From Coriolopsis trogii (lineage: Eukaryota > Basidiomycota > Agaricomycetes > Polyporales > Polyporaceae): a stretch of DNA of 64,000 bases. The position numbers and the translations under genes were made by a program. Location of the stretch: positions 2,666,001-2,730,000 of the forward strand of contig JAHYIO010000003.1 of assembly GCA_020543525.1 (NCBI GenBank), in the 5' to 3' direction. The notes under the pieces are model-generated. The model saw only the letters and a program-made list of their open reading frames with translations, did no database searches and was not told the DNA's origin. Below, one piece after another: positions 11,139 through 23,562 of the stretch; positions within the stretch are counted from its first letter, which is position 1, and every line of letters begins with the position of its first letter.

Positions 11139-11475
11139 TCAATAAATCAAGTAGAACGCTGTATCATCTGTAACGGCATGGGAGAGGAGGGTTCCGGTTG
11201 AGAGATGAGCCTGAGTGCTTCCTGATTCCTGAACGCAAATGACGGATAGCGTTGAAGTTGGAAGTTCCATTGGAAGTGTTGGCGCCCACATCGATCCCAA
11301 ATGCACGTGATCGCGGCGTTTCGGCACAGCCACAAGCAGGGACGGAGCGTATTTACGCGAATTCTGTTCAACGCGCTTATTGTTCTCCTCCACCAGCAAA
11401 CGGTTAGCGGCCGCGAGCACTTGTGATCCAACGTCTTTGCTTTCTCTACCAATGCGCTTTCCCTAAGATTTTGCT
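11139..11475 (-). CDS. Possible exon or fragment of an unknown protein
   Basis: A minus-strand open frame runs from a good acceptor (TCTTAG just before 11475) to a stop at 11139. It reads GKRIGRESKDVGSQVLAAAN, then a charged helix RLLVEENNKRVEQNSRKYAP. The first half looks like real coding sequence with coiled-coil character. No upstream exon with a start codon was found, and the plus-strand neighbour starts only 150 bp away. It may be an incomplete gene or chance. No family recognised. Confidence 0.25.
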
Positions 11476-11624
11476 ATACTTATAACCGTCTGAGCCCCTT
11501 CTAGCCGGGAAGGCTGCCGCGTTGCACACCATCCACCCCGGACCTTCCTCTTCGACTGTGACCGTACCCCAGGGGTTTACAACAAGTTTTACGCCAGAGC
11601 AACACGGTGACGATTATTTGCAAG

Positions 11625-12479
11625 ATGGAGATTGACATGTCGCCTATGCCCTACCGCACTCGATCGACTACCAAGCGAGCCCGGTCACCGTCCTCGCCCA
11701 CTCAGTATGACCGTCCCTCGGTATGTTCAGGCTCCCTAAACACTGTCGCGTCGATGCGGGGTGGCGACGAGGCGATATGGCTGACTCTGCTCTTTGGCTA
11801 CAGAAACGAGCCGCAAGTGGTCAGAACATCAGTGTGGCCATTCCTTTTCCACTACGCCCACCTAGTCTGGCTGGCTCACGAGGCAACTCTGAGGACTGGG
11901 TGACACAGACGCAAGGATTGCGACTCGAAAGTCCGTTGCTGGGGTCTAGCGGATACAGCACCCCCGTCAGTCATGGGGAGTCGGAACCGCGGGTAGATGA
12001 GGTGATGGTTGACGAACCCATGGTACGTGCATTGCGGCTCGCTCGTAGCCAACCCCTTCATCACCCGCGATTCACAGCGCACAGAAGACGCAGCCATGTC
12101 CATCTCGCCTCAAAGGGCCCCTTTGCCTTTCCCAGAATTGGCCCAGTCACAGTTTCTGCGCCCAGAAGACTCGTTATACCAAACGTCCTGTCCACAGCGA
12201 AACCCAAATCAGCTGCAGATACCCTCGATACAAATTCAAACGGCTACTCCATCACCTGTTCAGATGTTTCCCCAACCCATGGACACCTTACCCTCTATGC
12301 CCAACTCATACTTCGCCACATCTACCGAACGTACTGCGTCGCTTTTCGGCCCGCAAGCCGAGGGCACTATCGCATCTCCCCAAGCAGCGTCAAGGAAGCA
12401 AAGGTTTACTATGGGTCCCCGGGCAGATTGCGAACTATGTCGTGCGCGTGTCAAGGGGCATTACATGCACTTTGATTGA
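11625..12479 (+). CDS. Hypothetical protein with cysteine-containing C-terminal motif
   Basis: Exons 11625-11720, 11804-12022 and 12078-12479 join in phase to 238 residues. The start ATG opens MEIDMSPMPYRTRSTTKRAR, a basic segment that could be a nuclear localisation signal. The middle is Pro/Ser/Gln-rich and probably disordered. The last 20 or so residues are more ordered-looking, with TMGPRADCELCRARVKGHY followed by MHFD, containing a C-x2-C pair and two histidines that could bind zinc. No catalytic domain is seen and function is unknown. Intron boundaries are canonical and phases consistent, so the model is better supported than the function. Confidence 0.6.
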
Positions 12480-13858
12480 CGCTACGCTTTTGGTCTAGTT
12501 CAGGCCGACCTGTAATGTTTCCGCCTGCCGTATGAATGTAGGACTCTTCTCATCCGCTCGTGGCTGATCTTGCATAGTAACGTACTTACATATCCGAACC
12601 AATTACTGTACTCGTCTCCTCCTAGGTCTGTACGCTATGTCCAGGTTCTTCGTCTCTCGCTCGCATCGGTCGCAATGTGCTAATACTGCTTCTCAATAGT
12701 TCTCTCGCATGTCGTGCTGTCCATCAAGTTTACTGCACATTAGCATAACTGTATGCAGAGTGCATGTTGCTTTCGCAATTTGGTATCTATGTGCGTCGTT
12801 CACGCGTGCGCGACCTCGCAGTTGACAGTGTTAGTGAACGAGGGCAGCCAATGCAGCTGCCATATGTCTCTCAGATCCTAACACTCGCCCTTCAGCCCTT
12901 CGCCGTCTATGGCCACCATTCTCATTCACCCATCCCTTAGCGCAACCTCGTCACTGTCTCTTTCCCTATTTTGGCATTGTCTCCCGCTGGACGCCTCACG
13001 AACGTCAAGCTGGTTCGTCTTTGACCGCTAGCATGCAGAAACTGATTGTGATGTTGGACCCGGTGAGTGACGTATCTGAACGTTCCCCGGTCAGAGTCTC
13101 ACGTACCGTACGCGTATGGTCATTCCCCACATTACGTATCTTGGTAAGCTCCACATCACATCAAGAGGCAGAAACGTTTGACGGAAGCTGATTTGGAACT
13201 CCAAGTCTCTCGATTGCGAGCCAACGCATTGTAAGCGCTGACGCCGCATACAGGTATGTACGAATTCGCCCTCATTCAATTGCATAGTGAGATATATAAG
13301 GAATTCATGCCCACAGCTACAGAAGACTTTTCTACAGAGCGAGTCGCTCGTGAAAGCCGTGCACGTCGATAGGTCGTGGCGGGTCGTCTCTCAGAAATCG
13401 GCGCTCTTCGGAAGGTACAGGTACAATGTTGCGGTTACATATCGCCCCTTTCTGACGACACTAAATTCTGCATTCGTAGGAAACTGGCTCATTATAGTCA
13501 GCGCCCTCCCTCCTACTTGACGTGTCTTGGAAGGACGAATGCTGCTAAAGCTGTCGGCTGTCCTTCTGCCAGTGGTCACATTGTGTCGGATACAAATTTG
13601 GCCCTATGACCACCTCATGCGGTCTGCGACGTCCCACGGCTGTCTTATCCGACGGCCTTCGATAAGACAGCCGTCTTGGAAGTGAGGATGCCTATCCATT
13701 ACTCATCAACATCGCCGTGTAGCGCGGGTTAAGTCACTGTACCCGTATGCCGGTGAAGTAGATACATTCCCATGCGCATGAAGACTCCATTGTGAGAGTT
13801 CATGATCGATGGTAACATAGCTCGGTGAGCGCAACATTCACCGGTCCGAGGTCGTACT
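12480..13858. other. Intergenic with a possible small unresolved gene around 13033-13610
   Basis: A possible start (ATG at 13033, MQKLIVMLDP, then GTGAGT at 13063) and a coiled-coil-like coding stretch (RQKRLTEADLELQVSRLRAN, about 13165-13228) suggest an exon-rich small gene on the plus strand. The candidate introns beside the coiled-coil stretch would be only about 22 nt, too short for normal splicing, so the model cannot be closed. Otherwise this is promoter-like sequence. A perfect inverted repeat inside it is listed separately. Confidence 0.3.
13636..13674. repeat. Perfect 14-bp inverted repeat with 11-nt loop
   Basis: The left arm ACGGCTGTCTTATC (13636-13649) is exactly matched by its reverse complement at 13661-13674. 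The stem could fold in RNA or DNA. It lies about 235 bp upstream of the SDR start codon. It could be a protein-binding palindrome, a transcript-end hairpin or a remnant of a mobile element; no flanking duplication was seen. Confidence 0.85.
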
Positions 13859-13865
13859 TATAAAA
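13859..13865 (+). promoter_or_regulatory. TATA box of the SDR gene
   Basis: TATAAAA lies 45 bp upstream of the ATG at 13910. Close spacing implies a short 5' leader. Confidence 0.6.
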
Positions 13866-13909
13866 GCACGAATAGGTTGACCCTTTCAATCGCTACTTCC
13901 CACTGCGCG

Positions 13910-15105
13910 ATGCCAACAAACACATTCACCTCCCAGCAGCCCTCTGTCCGAATTGCTATTGTCACTGGTGCTGCCCAGGGCATCGGAGAGGCTGTCGCGT
14001 TGAAGCTCGCCGACGATGGCCTCGATGTGGCCGTCACAGACCTCCCACAGAAGCGCGAGCAGCTCGAGGCGGTAGCGAAGGCTATCAAGGCCAAGGGGCG
14101 ACGCTCAATCTTCGTGACCGGGGATGTCAGCGTAGAGAAGGACGTGATCGCCATCGTCGATACGACAGTGCAGGTGCTTGGGGGACTCGATGTGGTGAGT
14201 GCCTCTGTGTGCAGCATTCGAATTGAGGCATTCATACGTGTGGGTCATCTCCAGATGGTAGCAAATGCGGGCATATACTGGAAGAAGTCCTTCCTCGAGA
14301 GTACGACGGAGGAGTTCGACAGGATGATGACTGTCAATGTCCGCAGCGTCATGCTTTGCTTCAAGTATGCTGCCAAACAAATGATCGCCCAAGGGCGAGG
14401 AGGTCGCATCCTCGGTAAGCGTCCTCGGTGGTCAAGCGGGGAGTCAGAGCTTGAATGACATCTATTATAGGTGCGGCATCTATAGCGGGTAAACAAGGTA
14501 CGCATTTACCTAGCATTCTGCCCCTGGCAATCGAGGCTCATTGGCATGTAGGATTTGCTGAAAATTCGGCATATTGTGCCTCAAAATTCGCTATTCGGGG
14601 GCTGGGGCAAGCCGTTGGTGAGCGATCTGCCTCCCCTCTCCCAGACGACGTGGTCCGGACACTCATGACGCAACGCAGCCGCGGAGCTGCGGCCATACAA
14701 CATTACGGTCAACACGTATGCGCCTGGCATTATCAATACTGCCATGAGTAAGCACCCTTAGGGTATACGGTTGATGTCGGGGTGTCTCATGACCCAGTAT
14801 CTCTGCAGCGACACATCCGGATGACCTTGCGAACGGAGGCGCTTTTGCGACCATTTTGAAGGTATAGTGCTTTCTAGCCAACAATGACATGTTTTCATGT
14901 TCTTGTAGAGTGCCGGCCTCCCTGTAGACTTCCCGGTGCCGACACCATCTGTTATTGCCGACCTCGTGTCTTATTTGGCCAAGCCTGAAGCATTCTTTGT
15001 GACGGGTGAGTTCTCTCTTGCCGGGCGCAAAGCATCAACCACTATTGACTGTTGTGTTTGCTAGGTCAAAGCATCAGCGTCAACGGAGGGGTGTTTATGG
15101 ACTGA
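13910..15105 (+). CDS. Classical short-chain dehydrogenase/reductase (acetoin/diacetyl reductase-like)
   Basis: Eight exons join in phase to 265 residues: 13910-14194, 14255-14414, 14471-14497, 14552-14617, 14679-14747, 14809-14861, 14909-15005, 15065-15105. The Rossmann nucleotide-binding motif TGAAQGIG is near residue 20, D in VAVTDLP suggests an NAD(H)-type pocket, and NAG is present in VANAGIYW. The active-site tetrad is represented by S in ASIAG and Y/K in YCASK. The C-terminus QSISVNGGVFMD is typical of the family. The pattern resembles bacterial-type acetoin/diacetyl reductases, but the substrate cannot be deduced. Exon 3 is only 27 nt. No pathway partner is adjacent. Confidence 0.85.
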
Positions 15106-15449
15106 TGACGACATCCGCAAGGTTGAAAGGAAGCAGAACTAGGTACTAAGAGTTCCCTTGTGCAGGTCAACGGTGTTCATGTACAACGTCTACGAGAGAA
15201 TGGCTTCGTAAGAATCTTGAATGTTGTCCAAATAGCCAATATGACAAGTCGGAGTCTATGAAGAGGTATGAGGTAATGGAACAATGAGAGATTGGCTGCG
15301 ATGAGCGCTTATATGACGTCGGCGTTGAGTAGTTGTAGGCTGTACCGCTCCCGGTTGTGTTGCCGACCCAGCCACACAAGTTCCCTTGATCTGACCCTCC
15401 ACACATCCTCGCCGTCGTCACTCACATTTTTCTCTTTTGTGTACGCGCG
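15106..15449. other. Intergenic, nothing recognised
   Basis: About 340 bp between the SDR stop and the TBC gene start. It is expected to carry the SDR 3' UTR and the next promoter. No motif stands out. Confidence 0.4.
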
Positions 15450-18330
15450 ATGGGCGACCCGCGGAATAGACCAGACGTCAAAGAAATCAAGTCTGTCCTC
15501 TGATTGAGGCTCGGTCCACAGACTCATCTCTGTAACCTATGACCCGTTGTCTTCAGGGACGCTTATGACTATTTATTCAACTCTCGGCACACGGCTACGA
15601 AGATCAGGGATGCTGCATTGAATGGGAAGCTCTTTCGGGGTGTTGAGGGCATCATGGGTGTTACGGGGAGAAGTATGGCCTGGAAGGTGTGTGGGCTCCG
15701 CTGTTGCCCTCGTTCTCTCTACTCATGCGATGGGCCACATAAGTTGTTTCTTGTGCCGAATGAGCCTTTGCAAGAGGTAGCCGATGTTCAAGCTGTGCCC
15801 CCATTGAAGAGACTACGGACTGCGCGGGAAGACTATCGGAGGCTGCTCATGGAGAAGATGCGCGCGCCGGATGGGGGTTATGAGGAAGGTTTCACAGTTC
15901 CTGGGTCGGGTGTATCACCCCCAAGGACAGAGGGGTCGAATGGCAATCTCGAGATGAACAATCCGTTGAGTCTGCATGACGAGGTGCGTCCGTGTCGCGG
16001 CTTGCGCATCACTCGCCTTGACCTGAAATGGGCGCAGAACCCTTGGCGTGAATGGTTTGCCACAGTGGAACTACGCAAGACTATCTTGCAAGACGTCGAG
16101 CGAACGTGCGTCCCTATGCTCTTTGTGACCTCCTTCCTGCCGCTGATAGACGCATTTGTTCGTGCTTATCAGCTTCCCGGATATCCCATACTTCCGCGAT
16201 GCCGAGGTTCAAGCAGAGCTGACCAACATCCTATACCTCTATTCTGACATGCATCCCGACGTGGGCTACCGACAAGGCATGCACGAGCTCCTCGCGCCTC
16301 TGTACTATGCGGTCGATTTCGACTCTATCGCAGAGGACGCGGATACTGACGCTTCGGTGAAGGAGTTCTGCGCGAGGCCGTGGTTGGCCGCCGACGCATG
16401 GGTACTCTTCGACGCCGTTATGAAGGGCGCCGGACGGTGGTATGAATGGCAGGAGGGGAAGATGCAGACAGAATCCGCTCCTCTGCCGTCACACGTTCAC
16501 CTCAATGTCAACGGCGACACGCGGGTGAAGCAGTATGTCGCGCCTATCGTGGAAGCGTGCAATCGTGTGCAATCGGTGTTTCTGAAAGGCGTCGACCCGG
16601 AGCTCTGGAAAGCCTTGCAGAGCGCAGGAATCGAGCCCCAGATCTACGGCATGTATGTGCGAGTTGTTGATTCGCTTCGGAGTACCTGACTGACGAGCCT
16701 CCAGTCGTTGGTTGCGACTCTTGTTCACTCGGGAGTTCAGCATGGACGATGCGATGGTTATGTGGGATGGCCTGTTCGCGATTGATCCCACATTCAGCCT
16801 GGCTCAGTGGATATGCGTAGCGATGCTTGTGCGCATCCGTAATAAGCGTGAGCATCTATGAAGATGGCCACCTGCCCATTACTGATTGCATGTGCCCAGT
16901 GATACCCTCCGACTACAGTAGTCAACTCACGTACCTCCTACGATACCCCGCCAATCCCGCTGCGGCCGGTGGTACTGACGAACCCGCTGGAGTCCATCAT
17001 GCAACACTCCTAATTCGACAGGCCCTCACATTACAACTCTCCCCGACCCCAACGACGGGTGTGTCGATCATTCACGAGAACAGGAATCTCTTGGGCATTC
17101 CCACAGAAGTGCCTCCGCCAGAATCCCCGCCGGTGCATAGACGTCCACGACAAGGATCACGGAGTCGTTCGTTCACCGCTGTGAACGGGTCGGTCGGCGT
17201 AGGGGAAGCAGGCAGCAGCAAAGGTGTACACAACCGGCAGACCTCGAGCCCGATGGGAATTCCTGAAACATTCGCGCGTGGACTACTCGAGCGAGGAGAG
17301 AGGTTGGGAATAAACAAGACCGTCATGAACGCAATGTCCGAGCTGAAGGTACAGAGATTTATGTTGGTCAGAATTACCTGCTGATCACATCCCGACGCAG
17401 AAAAACCTACCAGACTTGGCTACTGCTCTCCAGCAGCTACCGCTGTCACCTCAGCCGGCGAACGCCTTGTATCCCATGTCCCCTGATCGGCCTACAGGGG
17501 AGCGGCCACCATGGGAGCCTCGATCCCGAAGAGAGATAGAGGGGGATCTGGCACAGATGGTTGCGACGCAGAGGAAGCTGGGAGACTCTGTCGGGTGGAT
17601 CGTGGACACGCTCCTGCTTGATGAAGGCGAGGCAGGTGACGATGCCGCCAAGAAGATGGTGCAGAAGAGGAAGCAAGAAGCTCTAGAGAGCCTCGCGTAT
17701 GTCCGAGACGTACTGAAAGGCGTGGTGACCGAAATTGAGGAAGATCGGTTAGTGGGCGAGGAGGAGTTGAGGAGGCGGCGGGAGAAGGAGCAGAGACAGA
17801 AGGAGGCTGCTGAGGCGTTGAGCAGGAGGACGTCGACGCCGCATCCGCCACTCCCGGCTGCAATTCCGATAGAAGCACGACCGCAGGGTGCTGGAACACG
17901 TCGAGCGCAAGGCTACTTCACACCTCGCGCGCCGAGTTCGAGTCCGCCCATAGCAAAGACGGCACCCCCGGTTGCTCCTCCCGTACAGGCCACCCGGCCA
18001 CCACCTCTTGCCTCTATACCACCGTCTGCATCTCTCCCTCCTCCCATCTCGCCGTCGGTCGCGAGGTCTCCAAACCCGAGCGCGTCCACGCTCAACGCGC
18101 CTTGGAACTATACGCGCTCGGGCTTCTCAAGCTCGGAGTCGCCAATCGCCACTCTCCCCCGCGTTCCGCCCCGCACGTCGACCGCACTGCCGAGGACGAA
18201 CGCCCTGCCGTCTGCGTTCCGCGCCCCGCCATCTTCCATGCCTGTAGTCCAGTCGGACAGCGTTGGCAATGTTTCGCGCGATCAAAAGCCGAAGCAGACG
18301 CTGTATGACCCGCTGGGTGCGATACCGTAG
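15450..18330 (+). CDS. Rab GTPase-activating protein, TBC domain, TBC1D5-like
   Basis: TBC proteins switch off Rab GTPases in membrane traffic; TBC1D5 relatives act on retromer/Rab7 and autophagy. Eight exons join in phase to 826 residues: 15450-15490, 15557-15686, 15744-15983, 16038-16105, 16173-16652, 16705-16847, 16900-17348, 17401-18330. Exon 1 is the least certain because its donor is GTCTGT. The TBC core shows FPDIPYFRD, the IYLYSDMHPDVGYRQGMHEL-type block (YRQGM, carrying the catalytic Gln finger), and RWLRLLFTREFSMDDAMVMW. The arginine finger (IxxDxxR) region corresponds to LQDVERTFPD, where the R is present. The C-terminal 300 residues hold a coiled coil (RRRREKEQRQKEAAEAL) and a Pro/Ser-rich disordered tail. 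Confidence 0.85.
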
Positions 18331-21199
<2,869 letters not shown>

Positions 21200-21583
21200 T
21201 CGGTGGGCTGTTTCGTGTCGTGGGCACGCTGGGCCCGGCCGTCTCCATCTTCTTTATCTGTCTGTCTTCGGTAGCAATAACAGATAATCCACATGAAGTG
21301 TTGTAAAACTCATGGAATGCGTCTGACTCCTCCAACTTGTCTGTAGTATGGTAAGCCATACCTACGTATCCTGAGGTGCGTGAGAGCGGTTTGTCTGTTG
21401 TAGCTGGCTGACGCCGAGAGTACAGATATGTCAGGATCCGTAATTGTGAGAAAGCATTCTAATAAGGGCGAATGTTCAAGCTTCAAGTGTGATCAGCGGG
21501 GGCCCCGTCTGCGCTACACGTCTGTTCACCTACCGCATCTGCCAGGCATTCTCTCAGGGTGCATTCGTCAGCCACACTAGTAT
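21200..21583. other. Intergenic, SDH1 3' region
   Basis: Expected to contain the SDH1 3' UTR; AATAAC and similar A-rich words near 21275 could serve polyadenylation. No gene seen. Confidence 0.4.
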
Positions 21584-21974
21584 GTGCACGCACCGATGTC
21601 GACTCGGCGAGTCCCGTTTGTCTACCAGTATCACCGAGAGCTGACAATCATCCCACCCAACGTTAGTCTCGCGTGGCTTCTAGCCCATGGGGTAAGTCGG
21701 GTGTATGGAACGACTTCCTCGTTGAGTTGCATTGCTCACACAGTGGTCTGCCATGCGTTCGGCTACGTCTGGTCGGCATTTACACGGTGTCCCCGTCCTG
21801 GGAATGGGTGCATCCATGCTAGACACCGTGGTACGGGAGCGGTCGTACCCGTTCAATGATGTCTACCGATTCCGGGAACGTGTACACCTCTCCCGGGGCT
21901 GTGGAGACGGGTGCCATACTTCTGTGGTGCTTCTGACAAAAGGGCCCGGTGCTCGAGGGGTGTGGAAGGTTTGA
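21584..21974 (+). CDS. Possible small gene of unknown function
   Basis: Exon 21584-21691 and exon 21744-21974 join in phase through a well-formed 52-nt GT-AG intron, giving 112 residues. The sequence begins MHAPMSTRRVPFVYQYHREL and continues across the junction with WSAMRSATSGRHLHGVPVLG. A second in-frame ATG at 21596 could be the real start. The mid part (SYPFNDVYRFRERVHLSRG) looks protein-like, but no domain, signal peptide or membrane helix was recognised. The canonical intron with correct phase is the main evidence; it could still be chance. Confidence 0.35.
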
Positions 21975-22283
21975 CTGCGTATTGGAATGAGAGCAGAGGT
22001 GTCTGTCGCACTGCCGCTCTTACGTTCACAATCTGGCCGGGTCCCACCAGACGAGCGGGAGACCGAGGATGCGAGGGGCCCTGGAGCGGGACATGGCGTG
22101 GTGGGTATTATCCATTTAGGCCCTTTTATGCTCGTGGCTTGCGCATTGCGAAGACCCCCCTTTCTTCATTTCCTCACCTGTTCATCTCCGGCAGCGGACA
22201 GCTGATTACGGTGGGTCTCCTCGCCTACTTCGCGCGTTCATCGAATTTGACGTTAAGCATCCGATAACTTTGAAGATCTCCAA
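21975..22283. other. Intergenic, promoter of the surface protein gene
   Basis: About 310 bp with no recognised gene; a CT-rich stretch (about 22158-22200) precedes the next start codon. Confidence 0.4.
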
Positions 22284-23087
22284 ATGTGCTTGATGTTCAT
22301 GATGTTCATTGCCGTGGTCTTCACTGCGGCGCCTGCACTCGCGAAGCACGGAGAGGATGATTCTGACGGTGAAGAGGACGCGAAATCCACAACCTCATCA
22401 TCAGGCTCTGGCACACCTTCGCGGACGTCGTCCTCGTCCGCCGCGTCCCCAACCGCGTCCCCATTCGAGTTCGAACAGCCCGCAAACACGACAATCTGCG
22501 AGGATCTCATGCTGCAATGGCACTCCTCCGGCGTGAGCACACCCTTAACCATCACAGTGACAAACGAACGCGGGACAGGCTCGAACATCGGACATAGCGA
22601 CGACGTGCTCATCTCTCGCACGCTCACCACGAACGTCTCCGCATCCGCGCATCAATACGTGTGGCACACTGTCGACATTCCGCAAGGCTCTTACATCGCT
22701 GTCGCGACCGACAGCTCGCAAACTCTGGGAGTCGTCGCGCAATCTGCCCCGTTCTTCGTTCAGGCGGGGCAGGACTCCAGCTGTCTTCAACTCATGGGTG
22801 GATCGGGTTCAGGCGGAACTCCGTCAAGTTCCTCGAGCCTATCGGCGATGCCGATGACGACAACCACAGACGGTTTGGGACCTGGGCCCAGTGGTGTCTC
22901 CGCCGTGCCGGATTCGACGGAGCAGGGGAAGAAGCTGAGTCCCGCGGTCCTGGGAGGCGTTGTCGCAGGGGTGGTTGTGGGCGTGGTTATCCTCGTTCTC
23001 GTGTTCACATTGCCTCATTATTGGAAGACCCGTCTGGTCCGTCATGCGAGGAATCGCAGACCAGGAGCTCCGTATTATCTCTTCTGA
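22284..23087 (+). CDS. Ser/Thr-rich single-pass surface protein (Kre9/Knh1-like ectodomain type)
   Basis: An uninterrupted 267-residue frame. Residues about 1-20 form a signal peptide (MCLMFMMFIAVVFTAAPALA). A Ser/Thr/Asp-rich, probably glycosylated spacer follows, then a roughly 100-residue beta-rich module beginning with FEQPANTTICEDLMLQWHSS. Its layout resembles fungal cell-wall Kre9/Knh1 (Ser-Thr-rich membrane-anchored) ectodomains. A second Ser/Thr spacer leads to one transmembrane helix (VLGGVVAGVVVGVVILVLVF, about 230-250) and a short basic tail KTRLVRHARNRR. This predicts a type I protein at the plasma membrane or wall interface. Several close ATGs at the start leave the exact N-terminus open. 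Function is inferred only. Confidence 0.7.
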   Translation: MCLMFMMFIAVVFTAAPALAKHGEDDSDGEEDAKSTTSSSGSGTPSRTSSSSAASPTASPFEFEQPANTTICEDLMLQWHSSGVSTPLTITVTNERGTGSNIGHSDDVLISRTLTTNVSASAHQYVWHTVDIPQGSYIAVATDSSQTLGVVAQSAPFFVQAGQDSSCLQLMGGSGSGGTPSSSSSLSAMPMTTTTDGLGPGPSGVSAVPDSTEQGKKLSPAVLGGVVAGVVVGVVILVLVFTLPHYWKTRLVRHARNRRPGAPYYLF

Positions 23088-23562
23088 TCCTATCCCAATA
23101 GGGTGTGTATCCGTCTTTTCCCTCTTCACCTAGTGATAGTTCGGGTTCTGCCTGTTCGTTTCGTAATTTGGACGATCTCGGCCCGTCATGTGTACAATAT
23201 CGTCTGCTTGAACGCTTCTATGTAGTATTGCTCTGCCCATCGCGACGTTGTCAATATTGTCATTGGAAGTGAGCGGATTATACTGTATTATACAACTATT
23301 GAGGGTGTACAGCTACAAGAATACAGTGTTCTAACAATTCGTCTAGCTAATTCGAATCATGTCAGACGATCAATGACGGCGATGACGTTGTCCGAAAGCG
23401 TTGCAACGAGACCAAAGCGAATAAGATACGGCGCGGCACGGCCCTCTGCCTCAAGCAGCGGCTCCCACCACAACGACGACTACAACCACAACCCCATCGG
23501 CGGAAGGAAAGATTCCCAATTCCTCTTCCACAGCAACGAACCGGTCCAGCGGCGGCGCTCTA
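23088..23562. other. Convergent intergenic region (surface protein and MOT1 3' ends)
   Basis: Both flanking genes end here, so it should hold two 3' UTRs. AT-richer sequence around 23255-23350 probably carries polyadenylation signals for both strands. No gene recognised. Confidence 0.5.
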
